Shown here one piece after another: positions 28,421 to 37,932 of a DNA stretch of 64,000 nt (positions are counted from its first letter, which is position 1; each line of letters begins with the position of its first letter). The stretch covers positions 1 to 64,000 of the forward strand of contig NC_012862.1 of NCBI RefSeq assembly GCF_000026945.1, in the 5' to 3' direction. The notes under the pieces are model-generated. The model had not been told where the DNA came from. It made no database searches and saw only the letters and a list, made by a program, of their open reading frames with translations. The stretch is from Candida dubliniensis CD36 (taxonomy: Eukaryota; Ascomycota; Pichiomycetes; Serinales; Debaryomycetaceae). The translations under genes and the position numbers were made by a program.

Positions 28421-29062
28421 CTACTTACTTAATCGTTGTTGCTTTTGCAATCTTTTCAACTTCGTGTTTTGATAAGTACCTAAGAAAAAGTAAACCACAT
28501 TGAAAAACACCACCCAGAGCTCAGGCGGTACAAACTTTTGTGCAATCACGAGGGCAATTGAGGAAGTCACTAAAGAACTCTTCAATACCCCAAAATACCC
28601 TTTCTTCAACCCAGCACGTACAATCGCAACAACCTTGTTGAGCTCGGTCACTGGGTCGATTGTACCCTTGGGCAACTTGTAATTATTGATCAACGCAATC
28701 CAAGAAACAAAACACGCAGCAAGTGTTGGTGTTACCGTACTCAACGACGTCAAGATCTGTAAGATCTTTCCAGACTTTGTCAATGGACCTTTAAATATCT
28801 TACTATTAATGATAAAGTACATGTAGTGACTAATTGGAGTGGCAATACAACTCCCATAAATAATCATCGTCAACAATTTCTCAGTAAACACATGTTTGAT
28901 CTTGATACCAGCAATCTTCGTTTCCTTGAATTCGTTAGTTATCACCGACGCAACGGTCTCGTTCAACCCAGAAAACACCCCACTGGTGATTGATTTCGTC
29001 AATAACGGGTACTTGATTATATATGCCAAGTACTGGGCATTCAATGATTGCAAGGCCGACAT
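28421..29062 (-). CDS. Divergent Mpv17/PMP22-family membrane protein
   Basis: 213 residues with about four hydrophobic segments. The opening YLAYIIKYPLLTKSITSGVFSGLNE and closing LWVVFFNVVYFFLGTYQN follow the pattern of Mpv17/PMP22 proteins, which sit in the inner mitochondrial or peroxisomal membrane and may form channels. The usual tryptophans of the family are partly missing. The C-terminus is basic. The ATG at 29062 was chosen because the open frame further 5' (to 29149) crosses an A-tract leader. It is divergently transcribed from the sugar transporter. The organelle cannot be told from sequence. Confidence 0.65.
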   Translation of the reverse strand: MSALQSLNAQYLAYIIKYPLLTKSITSGVFSGLNETVASVITNEFKETKIAGIKIKHVFTEKLLTMIIYGSCIATPISHYMYFIINSKIFKGPLTKSGKILQILTSLSTVTPTLAACFVSWIALINNYKLPKGTIDPVTELNKVVAIVRAGLKKGYFGVLKSSLVTSSIALVIAQKFVPPELWVVFFNVVYFFLGTYQNTKLKRLQKQQRLSK

Positions 29063-29852
29063 GGCTGGTGGAAAAGTTGTACTAAAAAAAAAATTCTTTT
29101 TTTTTGGGGTGTTGGCTCTGTTTATATAGATAAGCGGATTACTCCGCATTGGTTAATTATCCGTCAACACGCCAAGCTTATCTCCCAAGTACCCTATCTC
29201 TTCAAAAATCACATAGATTTCGTGAAAATATTCATCAAAAAAGTGCAACCAATCGTATCTCACCAACATAGCTAGTCCCACACTATTTGGGTGAATCACC
29301 CAAAACAATAGCAATTTCGTTGCCCTCCCAGTTTGTAATCCCGGAAGAACACTACGAGAGTAACTACGTCATTGTAAGATAACCACGGAAATTTGTTTTT
29401 ACGATAAAATTGCTATACCAGAAGTTTGTATCCCTTATTGTACCCCACTTATTCGTGTCAAATAGCAAGCTTCCGCCCAATCTTTCAGAAAAAAGAAATA
29501 TTATTTGACATGTTGTGCATAATTAACAATATTTTTTTTTTTTGCCCTATTGTTACTCCGGAGAAACACAACTTAGTTATATTGTTCGTGTTACACAAAC
29601 ACCAAACGTTTGTATTAACTAGTGTGTTGGATCGACACCATTCGTACATCCAAACTATAGAATTTACAAAAGAGTCAGCTAATCAGCTGTAAATTATATG
29701 CACTCCTAATATAAGCACGATATCTTTAATTGTGCTACTCCCACCTTGTGGCTTCTCCCCCACCCCACCATTGTTTACTAGCCTTGCATTATAAAAGAAG
29801 CCCACTTTTCCCCCAACCTGCCTTGCTGGTCTAATTTACCAATCAGTTAAAA
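29063..29852. promoter_or_regulatory. Divergent promoter of Mpv17-like and transporter genes
   Basis: No gene lies in this 790-bp gap. A good TATA box, TATAAAAG at 29790-29797, is 56 bp before the transporter ATG. A C-rich patch just upstream (CTCCCCCACCCCACC, about 29755-29769) could bind a zinc-finger repressor of the Mig1 type, which would suit a sugar transporter. The length and the TATA box suggest a regulated promoter. Confidence 0.55.
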
Positions 29853-31742
29853 ATGGCTACAACCACCAAACCAACTGCAAACGACGACTTGTTTGAAAAC
29901 TCAAGTTCTTCATCCAGTGTCCCTCACAACAAAGAGGTCTCAGAGTTAGAGTCTGTAAACTCTGCTGCTGAAAGAGAAGGCGGTGAACACGGTAATATTT
30001 TAGCACAGTACACCGAGGAGCAAGTAATGCAAATGGGCCGTAATTACGCCCACAAGTATGACTTGGATCCAGATTTGTTTGGCAGAGCCGCGGTCCTTGC
30101 TAGAGCACCCAGTGCATTCAATTCCATGTCCTTCCTCACCGACGAAGAAAAACAAGGATTATACCTCGAAGCAACCAAGAAATGGCACATCCCCAGAAAA
30201 TTGATAGAAGTTATTGCTGTTGGTGCGATTGCCGCTGCTACCCAAGGTATGGACGAGAGTACCATTTCTGGTGCTACCTTGTTTTACCCAAAAGCGTTTG
30301 GTGTGACAGAAATGAAAAACGCCGACTTGATCGAAGGATTGGTCAACTCAGCACCATACTTGTGCTGCTCAGTCATTGCATGCTGGACATCCGATTACTG
30401 GAATAGACATTTGGGTAGAAAATGGACAATTTTCTGGACCTGTTTAATCTCCGCAGTCACTTGTATTTGGCAAGGGTTTGTCAACAACTGGTGGCACTTG
30501 TTTATTGCCAGATTCTTCCTTGGGTTTGGTATTGGGGTCAAATCCGCTACTGTTCCTGCTTATGCCGCTGAATGTACACCAAAACACGTTAGAGGTGCTT
30601 TGGTCATGTTGTGGCAATTCTTTACCGCAGTAGGGATCATGTTTGGGTTTGTTTCGGCATTGGCATTCTATTATGTGCCCCACAAGAGTTTTGGTACGGG
30701 GTTGAACTGGAGATTGATGCTTGGATCGGCATGTATCCCGCCCATCATTGTTTTATTTCAAATTCCTTTTGTGCCAGAATCACCTCGTTGGTTAATGGGT
30801 AAAGATAGACACAAAGAAGCATTTGAGTCGTTGAAAGCGTTACGTTTTGAAGAGATTGCTGCTGCGCGTGACTGCTTTTATCAATACGTCTTGTTAAAGG
30901 AAGAAGGTACTTATGACATACCCACCTGGAAAAGATTAATCCAAATGTTCGCCATTAGAAGAAATAGAAACGGGGCAATTGGGTCATGGATCGTTATGTT
31001 TATGCAACAGTTCTGTGGCATTAACGTTATTGCTTACTATGCCTCGTCCATCTTCATCAAGGCACGGTACAGTGAGGTTAGTGCATTGCTAGCATCATGG
31101 GGGTTTGGTATGATTAATTTTGTCTTTGCCATCCCTGCCTTTTTGACAATCGACAAGTTTGGGCGTCGAAACTTATTGCTATTTTCTTTCCCATTAATGG
31201 GGGTTTTCTTATTAATTGCTGGGTTCGGGTTCTTGATACACGACAGAAAAGGGCAATTGGCTATGGTCACCACCGGTATCTACATCTTTTCAGCAATATA
31301 TTCAAGTTCAGAAGGCCCAGTCCCATTCACATACTCCGCCGAAGCATTTCCATTATACATTCGTGATTTGGGTATGAGTTGGGCAACGGCAACCTGTTGG
31401 TTCTTCAATTTCATCTTGGCATTCACATGGCCAAGGTTGCAAAACGCCTTTACCCCAACCGGTGCCTTTGGCTGGTATGCGGCCTGGAACGTTATTGGGT
31501 TCTTCTTGGTATTATGGTTCTTGCCAGAAACTAAAGGGTTGACATTAGAAGAATTGGACGACGTGTTTGCCGTGCCAATGTACGAGCACGCCGTATACCG
31601 TACCAAAGAGCTCTTAAACGGGTTCCAAAGATACATCTTGCGCCGTAACATCCCTCCAATGCCACCATTATACCACCACCAACGAATGGCTGTTACCAAT
31701 CCCGAATGGAACGATAAAACAGAAGTTGACCATATTGAGTAG
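29853..31742 (+). CDS. MFS sugar transporter with long N-terminus
   Basis: 629 residues and twelve predicted membrane segments. Family signatures are RHLGRKWT after segment 2, PESPRWLMGKDRH before the central loop, and PETKGLTLEELDDVF after segment 12, so it belongs to the sugar porter family. The cytosolic N-terminus of about 115 residues is unusually long and includes a helical stretch (QMGRNYAHKYDLDPDLFGRA) seen in a subgroup of fungal hexose, polyol or inositol porters. The substrate cannot be assigned. Candida species carry about 20 HGT paralogues; I do not assign which one this is. Confidence 0.85.
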   Translation: MATTTKPTANDDLFENSSSSSSVPHNKEVSELESVNSAAEREGGEHGNILAQYTEEQVMQMGRNYAHKYDLDPDLFGRAAVLARAPSAFNSMSFLTDEEKQGLYLEATKKWHIPRKLIEVIAVGAIAAATQGMDESTISGATLFYPKAFGVTEMKNADLIEGLVNSAPYLCCSVIACWTSDYWNRHLGRKWTIFWTCLISAVTCIWQGFVNNWWHLFIARFFLGFGIGVKSATVPAYAAECTPKHVRGALVMLWQFFTAVGIMFGFVSALAFYYVPHKSFGTGLNWRLMLGSACIPPIIVLFQIPFVPESPRWLMGKDRHKEAFESLKALRFEEIAAARDCFYQYVLLKEEGTYDIPTWKRLIQMFAIRRNRNGAIGSWIVMFMQQFCGINVIAYYASSIFIKARYSEVSALLASWGFGMINFVFAIPAFLTIDKFGRRNLLLFSFPLMGVFLLIAGFGFLIHDRKGQLAMVTTGIYIFSAIYSSSEGPVPFTYSAEAFPLYIRDLGMSWATATCWFFNFILAFTWPRLQNAFTPTGAFGWYAAWNVIGFFLVLWFLPETKGLTLEELDDVFAVPMYEHAVYRTKELLNGFQRYILRRNIPPMPPLYHHQRMAVTNPEWNDKTEVDHIE

Positions 31743-31794
31743 CTTGTTTTTTTTTTTTTTGTTTATTGATATATAAATATGTACACATCTTTTA

Positions 31795-33168
31795 CTATCT
31801 TAAGAAATCTCTCAAATATGAACCTAATTTGGTGGCACCATCCTCCAAAGCATCTTTCAACACCTCTAAATCCTGGTTTGCGTTTCCCGAAAATTTGGAT
31901 GCAAATTCCCTAGCACTTGCTTCCAAGTCACTTAACCCACCTACCCCACTATTAGATCGTCCGCCACGAACTCCACCACTTCCTCCTTCTTCTTCTCCAA
32001 AATACGAAGACGATGAAATAGATTGTGCACCATTAAACGCTTGTAGTTTAGTTTTGGCCTCTGCCTTTGCTTGCTCGTCAAATCTAGGCCCTCTACCGAA
32101 AAACTCGTCCGATGAAATACCCTTTTGAGAGCCATACTTGTTGGAAACTTCACCAGTATACTTTACTTCCTTGTATTTCTTTGCAGTACCACCACTGCCT
32201 ACTATATTATCCCCCTGTGTCATACCAAACCCTAACTTTTGAAATTGTTGGGTTGTTTCTTGGATGGGTGCAGGCGTTAATTTCACCTCATCATTTTCTT
32301 TTTTCAACGATAATGAACTTGTAGTTGGTTGCTTCTTCGGCTCAACAGCAGCTACTGGCTCAGTAGGCTTATACCCCAATTTCTTGGCTTCTTCGGCTTC
32401 TTGTTTGGCCTTTTTTTCAATTTCATCAAAGTCAATATCTTCATCCGTTTTATTGATTCTTTTAGCGGCCAAACGCGAGTTTCTGGGCCCGTTGCCCTTG
32501 CTCGATAATATCGACTTTTTCGCAGCACTATTAGTGCTTTTCAATCTGGCCGAGGTCGTGGTCGTACGCACAACGGTTTTCTTTTTCGTCAAGTCGTCTG
32601 TAGAAGCATTTGGCGTTGCAGCTCTCGAAGATAATGGCGAAGCAGTGTTGGAGTTATTCACTGGCTTGTTCCAATTGGAAAAGAAATCGTCAGTCGATTC
32701 GCTAGGAGAGTCGCTTAAAGACAAAACATCAGTAACATCCTCTAAGGTGACAACATCTGGATGCTTGGCTGCATCTTGTGCTGCCTTTTGCTTTAATTTC
32801 TCCTTATACTTGTTGGCACAGGGCGAAGTGTATTTGGCGGTTGCATCGACTCCATTCTTGTTATTGACAAATTGGGACCCACCATTCTTGAGGAAAAAGT
32901 CCTTGGCTTGTTGGTTGCCCCCAAACTTAAAGTTTCTTAACTGAATACGCTGCCATGAGTCTAAATTTGATGATTTGACAAACGAAATATGGACACCCAA
33001 GTTTCTATGTACCGCAGAACATTGTAAGCACAAGAAAATCCCAAATGGAATGGATGTCCACGTAGGGTTCTTGTTCGAACAATCAAAACACACTTGGTTG
33101 GCTGGGTCTTTTTTCAATCTATCAAAGATTTTCGATGCTTCTTCCTTAGTTGCTATGGTATCCGACAT
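31795..33168 (-). CDS. GLO3: Arf GTPase-activating protein Glo3
   Basis: 457 residues. The ArfGAP zinc finger is at about 27-52 ([24 protein letters not shown]), followed by [16 protein letters not shown] with the catalytic arginine. Near the C-terminus are two Glo3 motifs, [12 protein letters not shown] and [11 protein letters not shown]. Glo3 triggers GTP hydrolysis on Arf1 during COPI vesicle formation and mediates Golgi-to-ER retrieval. The ATG at 33168 gives [18 protein letters not shown], which aligns with the family; an ATG 33 bases upstream is in frame but adds a non-conserved leader. It is convergent with the sugar transporter, with a 52-bp gap. Confidence 0.95.
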   Translation of the reverse strand: MSDTIATKEEASKIFDRLKKDPANQVCFDCSNKNPTWTSIPFGIFLCLQCSAVHRNLGVHISFVKSSNLDSWQRIQLRNFKFGGNQQAKDFFLKNGGSQFVNNKNGVDATAKYTSPCANKYKEKLKQKAAQDAAKHPDVVTLEDVTDVLSLSDSPSESTDDFFSNWNKPVNNSNTASPLSSRAATPNASTDDLTKKKTVVRTTTTSARLKSTNSAAKKSILSSKGNGPRNSRLAAKRINKTDEDIDFDEIEKKAKQEAEEAKKLGYKPTEPVAAVEPKKQPTTSSLSLKKENDEVKLTPAPIQETTQQFQKLGFGMTQGDNIVGSGGTAKKYKEVKYTGEVSNKYGSQKGISSDEFFGRGPRFDEQAKAEAKTKLQAFNGAQSISSSSYFGEEEGGSGGVRGGRSNSGVGGLSDLEASAREFASKFSGNANQDLEVLKDALEDGATKLGSYLRDFLR

Positions 33169-33334
33169 GATTAGACCAGGGTTGTTTATAAAGTTTAGCA
33201 AGGCTCTATTTTGTTGAGATTTTTTATTATGTTTTTTTTTTTTTTTTGGTGGTGTTGTTCAAAACTTGGAAAAAGGGTAGTGCCCTGGATAAAATGACAC
33301 CTTCTCTTTTTTTATTAATATATATACAAGCTAT

Positions 33335-34615
33335 TTAATGGAATGGTCTTGAACCGCCACGGGCAAACTCAACAATCTTCCACCCATCAGTCACCTTATT
33401 GTCGAATTCCTCAGGTATTCTTGTCAAAACCATGGCGTAGGTGCTCAACTGGATGTGATCTTCAGTACCGGCAGCAATTTCACCTGTTTTGGCTTTTCTA
33501 TAAAGATGGATTTCTTGGGCTCTGCAACTAACAACAATTACTGGAACATCATTAGGCTGCAAGCTTTTACAAGTGACTATGTCAACCCCTCTGATATCCA
33601 ACACTCTGCTATCAGAGAAAAGTCCCTGTTGAATAAACTGTTTGTTATTGGCCTCCCACACATTATATGGTGCCTCACTAAGCCATTCCTTCAACACCTT
33701 GGCATCATTTTTAATATACGCATCAACAACTTCAGGAACAATGTAGTTAGTTAATGTTCTTTGGAAATCAGTAAGACGGAACGATGGGTCCATCAACTTT
33801 AATTGCTTAACAACCTTTGCTTGTTCAGTCTCGGAAAAGAATCCAGTAACCTTTTCCACAATAGTACGAATCAATGCTATCAATCCATTTTCGGATTCCT
33901 CCCATTTTTCTTGTAAATATACCACACCACGGCCTATTGGTGACTTCAACTTGAAGTTTTCCCATTTCTCTCCCACGGTTGGACCAGTGGCTTTATGCTC
34001 AGTGGCAACCAAAGCACCTCCTGCTTCTTCGTTTTCCTTGACTGGGCCTTGGAAACCCTGTTTCTTTTTTCTTTCCAACTCCTTCTTTCTCAACGCTTCT
34101 CTTTGCTCTTTTGTTAAAAACCCACCATAGGCAGTGGACGATCCATCATCAATGACTTCAGACATGTCCTTATAGACCTGGGTTTTTCTAACTGGCTCAA
34201 ACGCTTTATCAGCAACATCAGCTGTCACTCGAACACTGGTTCTCACACCCTTACCAACAGGAGACTCCCAGGCCTTGTATGCTGCATCTCCAACAGTTTC
34301 TGCACCCTTCTTTAAGACTTTCCCAGCAGCAGTACTACCCAACTGCGCCTTGGCATAGGCTTCTTTGGCTCTTTTAAAAGCTTCAGACTCGGCCATTCTT
34401 CCCGACTCATCCTGTAATGCCTTTATGTTTTCCTTCAATTCGTTCGACTTTTTCACTTCAGTCTTAAATGTATCAAAAAAAACCTTCAAGGGAGAGTCAG
34501 ACGACGGTGGCTTATCGTTCAAATTAACATTTGTATAGTGGAAACATCTTGCTGATATTAATGGTCTTATAATAGCCGTCGCAGGCTGTTTCTTTATTAT
34601 TCCTGATCTTAGCAT
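33335..34615 (-). CDS. TIM44: Mitochondrial import motor subunit Tim44
   Basis: 426 residues (431 in S. cerevisiae). A presequence (about 1-30, MLRSGIIKKQPATAIIRPL...) precedes a Lys-rich helical N-domain and the Tim44 lipid-binding domain at about 275-426 (FRLTDFQRTLTNYIVPEVVDAY ... GWKIVEFARGG). Tim44 links the TIM23 channel to matrix Hsp70 in the presequence import motor. The gene is tandem with BNA4, which lies upstream in the same orientation. Confidence 0.97.
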   Translation of the reverse strand: MLRSGIIKKQPATAIIRPLISARCFHYTNVNLNDKPPSSDSPLKVFFDTFKTEVKKSNELKENIKALQDESGRMAESEAFKRAKEAYAKAQLGSTAAGKVLKKGAETVGDAAYKAWESPVGKGVRTSVRVTADVADKAFEPVRKTQVYKDMSEVIDDGSSTAYGGFLTKEQREALRKKELERKKKQGFQGPVKENEEAGGALVATEHKATGPTVGEKWENFKLKSPIGRGVVYLQEKWEESENGLIALIRTIVEKVTGFFSETEQAKVVKQLKLMDPSFRLTDFQRTLTNYIVPEVVDAYIKNDAKVLKEWLSEAPYNVWEANNKQFIQQGLFSDSRVLDIRGVDIVTCKSLQPNDVPVIVVSCRAQEIHLYRKAKTGEIAAGTEDHIQLSTYAMVLTRIPEEFDNKVTDGWKIVEFARGGSRPFH

Positions 34616-34741
34616 GGTGTATTCTAAAAAGTATGTATACTATGTACAAGTGATGGTACCTAACAAATATGGGCAAAAAATTTTTTCCTTTTTTTTTTTT
34701 TTTTTTTTTCCAAACAAAAACCACCACAACTCCCACGACCT

Positions 34742-36112
34742 TTATTGTCTGCGATTCAAAAATTGTCCCAACTTAACCAACCCATAAACTGCAGCTGTTC
34801 CCAAAACACCAAGCCCAACATTATTCAAAATACAGTTTTGTCTTTTCTCTATCTCAATTGCCTTGGCATATGGAATATCGTCTCTGAACGAAATCATCGT
34901 GTACAAAGGCAACCACTTGTTCTTAAAAATCTTACCTAACGAATAGTCTAACTTCTTCTTAATCAAATATCCAATGTCTACTACTTTTGATGACATTTCG
35001 TAGTAGTTGTCTAAAGCCAATTTGCATATAGCATCCAAGTCTTTCTTTCTGCTGGCAGAGTACTGTGTAAATGCTTCTTCAATGTCTCCATTGTTGGTGT
35101 CAATTAATTCCATTAAAATTCTAACATCCTCAAACCCACAATTCATACCTTGCCCATAGAAAGGAACCATGGAATGCGCAGCATCTCCCAAAATAATACC
35201 TTTGCCATTGCTATATGGATAACAACTGACTTGCATCAATGACCCTCTTGGATTGGATTTGAATGCACTCGACAACGCGTCCTCTCCTATTAAACCAACA
35301 GCATCAGGGAAATTGCGTCTAAAAAACTCTACAAACTCCTCACTAGAAGAAATATCCTCTATAACTGACCAGGGACTGAAAAATGTTGACGTAAACGACC
35401 CATCCTTATTTGCCAAAGCAATCAACATAAAGTTGTGTCTGGGCCATATATGCAAATGGTTTGCATCAATGGAAAACTTATTGTCAGGGTCCTCACTTGG
35501 CGGAATATACAATTCCAAATACTGCATGTCAATATACTTTTGCGAGTAATCCATTCTCATTGTCTTTTGTAAATGGTATCTAAACTGTGAATGGGCACCA
35601 TCACACCCAACAATAAAATCAAAAGTAGACGTCTTAGCATCATTGTGTGCGTCAATAAATGTCATTCTGCTCGTATTCAGAGTATCCAATTTCACCAACT
35701 TGTGCCCAAACAATACCTTGACATTTGACTTGTCCAATTCGTCTAACAAGCAATTGTTCAAAAAAGAACGGTCAATCGAGTTGATACTCTCACCATTTAA
35801 CCCATAGACCTGCGATTCCTGTTTAGTCCCTGTAATGTCATGTATCATTCGTCCTTTCATGGGTATAACGTGCTCTAAAATTCTATCTGCCATGGCCGGA
35901 TCAACATACTGTAAAGCTCTAATCCCTCTACTACTAACAGCTAAATTGATCGATCTCAAGTTTCTCTGTGACGAATCAACCGTACGAGGATCTGGTCGAT
36001 ACTCAAATAATGTTACATCATATCCTTTTTTGGCAAAAGCAAGGGCCGCCAAACACCCAACTAGACCCGCCCCAACAATCCCAATGGTCTTTTCACTATC
36101 TTCTTCCAGCAT
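34742..36112 (-). CDS. BNA4: Kynurenine 3-monooxygenase
   Basis: 456 residues. The FAD-binding GxGxxG is [16 protein letters not shown] near the start, and [22 protein letters not shown] (about 300-325) is the second FAD motif of this hydroxylase family. A C-terminal hydrophobic segment (about 430-450, [19 protein letters not shown]) anchors it in the outer mitochondrial membrane. The enzyme hydroxylates kynurenine using NADPH and oxygen in NAD synthesis from tryptophan. The ATG at 36112 ([16 protein letters not shown]) is preferred to 36160, whose added residues come from a T-tract. Confidence 0.97.
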   Translation of the reverse strand: MLEEDSEKTIGIVGAGLVGCLAALAFAKKGYDVTLFEYRPDPRTVDSSQRNLRSINLAVSSRGIRALQYVDPAMADRILEHVIPMKGRMIHDITGTKQESQVYGLNGESINSIDRSFLNNCLLDELDKSNVKVLFGHKLVKLDTLNTSRMTFIDAHNDAKTSTFDFIVGCDGAHSQFRYHLQKTMRMDYSQKYIDMQYLELYIPPSEDPDNKFSIDANHLHIWPRHNFMLIALANKDGSFTSTFFSPWSVIEDISSSEEFVEFFRRNFPDAVGLIGEDALSSAFKSNPRGSLMQVSCYPYSNGKGIILGDAAHSMVPFYGQGMNCGFEDVRILMELIDTNNGDIEEAFTQYSASRKKDLDAICKLALDNYYEMSSKVVDIGYLIKKKLDYSLGKIFKNKWLPLYTMISFRDDIPYAKAIEIEKRQNCILNNVGLGVLGTAAVYGLVKLGQFLNRRQ

Positions 36113-36246
36113 AATCAGTGGTGGGGTTAAAGAAAAAAAAAAAAAAGGGGAGTTTTGCAAAGTCGTACCATTTTTTTTTTTTTTTTCAGGTGATTAGACA
36201 CTTTCACTTTTATTAGCATTTTTTTTTTTACACACGTACACAATTC

Positions 36247-37773
36247 TCAGCTTGGTTGAATCTTAGCCAACTTTGCATTCTTCTCTTCTATTGATTTCTG
36301 TAGATTTTTAATTTGTTGTTCCAATTCAAAATTCCTTTGGGAAAACTCTTGGTTTGCTTTAATCGTATTGCTCAAGTTCTCTGCCATGGTCAAATTCTGG
36401 TACTTTTCTTGTAGCTCAGCCTGTCTCTTCAACAATTTTTGATTCTCTATCTCGGCTTCAGACAAGTCCTTGGTATACTGTTCACTCTGATCGGAAATCT
36501 CATAATGTGTTGCTTGTAGACTATCGATTTTTCGTCTCAAGTCGTTGATTTTTACCACTAGCTCATCATTAACTTCCTTCAAATTTGTCAACTCATTGCT
36601 ATTGTTGTTCATAGAATTGGCATTGATCAAGTAAAACTCATTCTCATACTGAATAACCAGAGGCTCTTCCGCCAAGACCTCCTTAAAATCAAATTGCACC
36701 TCAGATACAAATTCGGGACAACTCAAAAATTCAAGCAAGGCATCTCCATCCAACTCCTTTATCTTTTCTAGATTTCTGCGGAACATATACAATATCAAAC
36801 GAAGCACAAAATCAAAACCTTCAAAAACAACAAAATCAAGAACTCGCAAACAAATCTCCTCATCAAGCAACTCACTACTAAATAGCTGAACCAAAATACC
36901 TCTAAATAAAGAGTTTAAATTGATCCCTTGTACACTAATGTGCTTGAAAATATCAGGCAAATCTTCTTCCAATGATCTACTGACTTTATAGAAAAACTCA
37001 TCCTTGTTCAAACAAGTGTACAACTTGTTAAATTTAAGAAGCAAATACAACACATCCTCTTGTGAAGCATCAGGAAATGTGCCCAATAATATACAAACAT
37101 TGATGATAAATCGGCTAATTGGAAACTGCATCACCTCCAGGCTTTCCTCACTCTCTATTTCAAATTTCGAATTGGTCATCTCGTTAATGTAGTAATTAAA
37201 AACAATTAAAACCTCCTTAACCCTGGAATCCACATTCAAACTTTCAATATATTCATCTCTCAATTGTCTCGACTTGGTTAATAGACTGGAGAAGGTTTCT
37301 CTCGAGTTGAGTTTCTGTCTAACAAGTAGAGTTTTCAAATAGACCAAGTATCTAATATTCAGTGGTACCCCCGCTAAAACCTTTTCCTCCAACTTATTTA
37401 TCTTTTTATTAAGTAAAATCAGGTTCGTATAATCATTAACGATATCGATCCAAAATTTGGTATTGGTGTCGCCATCTTCCACTTCCAATTCATTCAATTT
37501 CGATCGGATTGTATTTTGTCCAATTGAATTATTCACAAAAAGATCTGAGGTCTCATTCAATTGAAGAGAAGTGTAAAGTTCCCATTGTCTAACTGCAGAT
37601 ATCTGCGAGACTGAATCATTCAAATCAAAACTAATTCGTTGATTGGCATTTGCTGCCGGTGGAAGATCCGGAAGTTTCTTGCTCGCTTCAGTTTCAATGG
37701 AAATTTTCTCTGCAGCAGAATCTACTGATTTCCTAGCAGGCAATGGAGGCGGAGGAGATGATTCTTGTGACAT
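36247..37773 (-). CDS. TBC-domain protein, Gyp5/Gyl1-like, catalytic fingers unclear
   Basis: 508 residues. The Pro-rich start (SPPPPLPARKS) resembles an SH3 ligand. A helical TBC-like domain spans about 100-360, with VLAGVPLNIRYLVYLKTL in the place of the usual G(I/V)P...R..VW element. The C-terminal 130 residues form a coiled coil. This order matches yeast Gyp5/Gyl1, which act on Sec4/Ypt1 at sites of growth. The two catalytic signatures of TBC proteins, IxxDxxR and YxQ, are not intact: the first region reads ESLNVDSRV and no YxQ is seen. It may, like Gyl1, be a scaffold without GAP activity. Confidence 0.6.
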   Translation of the reverse strand: MSQESSPPPPLPARKSVDSAAEKISIETEASKKLPDLPPAANANQRISFDLNDSVSQISAVRQWELYTSLQLNETSDLFVNNSIGQNTIRSKLNELEVEDGDTNTKFWIDIVNDYTNLILLNKKINKLEEKVLAGVPLNIRYLVYLKTLLVRQKLNSRETFSSLLTKSRQLRDEYIESLNVDSRVKEVLIVFNYYINEMTNSKFEIESEESLEVMQFPISRFIINVCILLGTFPDASQEDVLYLLLKFNKLYTCLNKDEFFYKVSRSLEEDLPDIFKHISVQGINLNSLFRGILVQLFSSELLDEEICLRVLDFVVFEGFDFVLRLILYMFRRNLEKIKELDGDALLEFLSCPEFVSEVQFDFKEVLAEEPLVIQYENEFYLINANSMNNNSNELTNLKEVNDELVVKINDLRRKIDSLQATHYEISDQSEQYTKDLSEAEIENQKLLKRQAELQEKYQNLTMAENLSNTIKANQEFSQRNFELEQQIKNLQKSIEEKNAKLAKIQPS

Positions 37774-37932
37774 TGGATAGCTGTTGTTGGTTGTAAAAGT
37801 ACGAAAATTACTTCTACGTACGCTGTGTCTTTTTTTTTTTTTTTGTTTGTTTGTTGTTTGTTTGTTTGTTGTATATTTTGATTTTCTTTACGTAATCATT
37901 TTCGTTCCTGTATATATACATAAATCTAGAAC

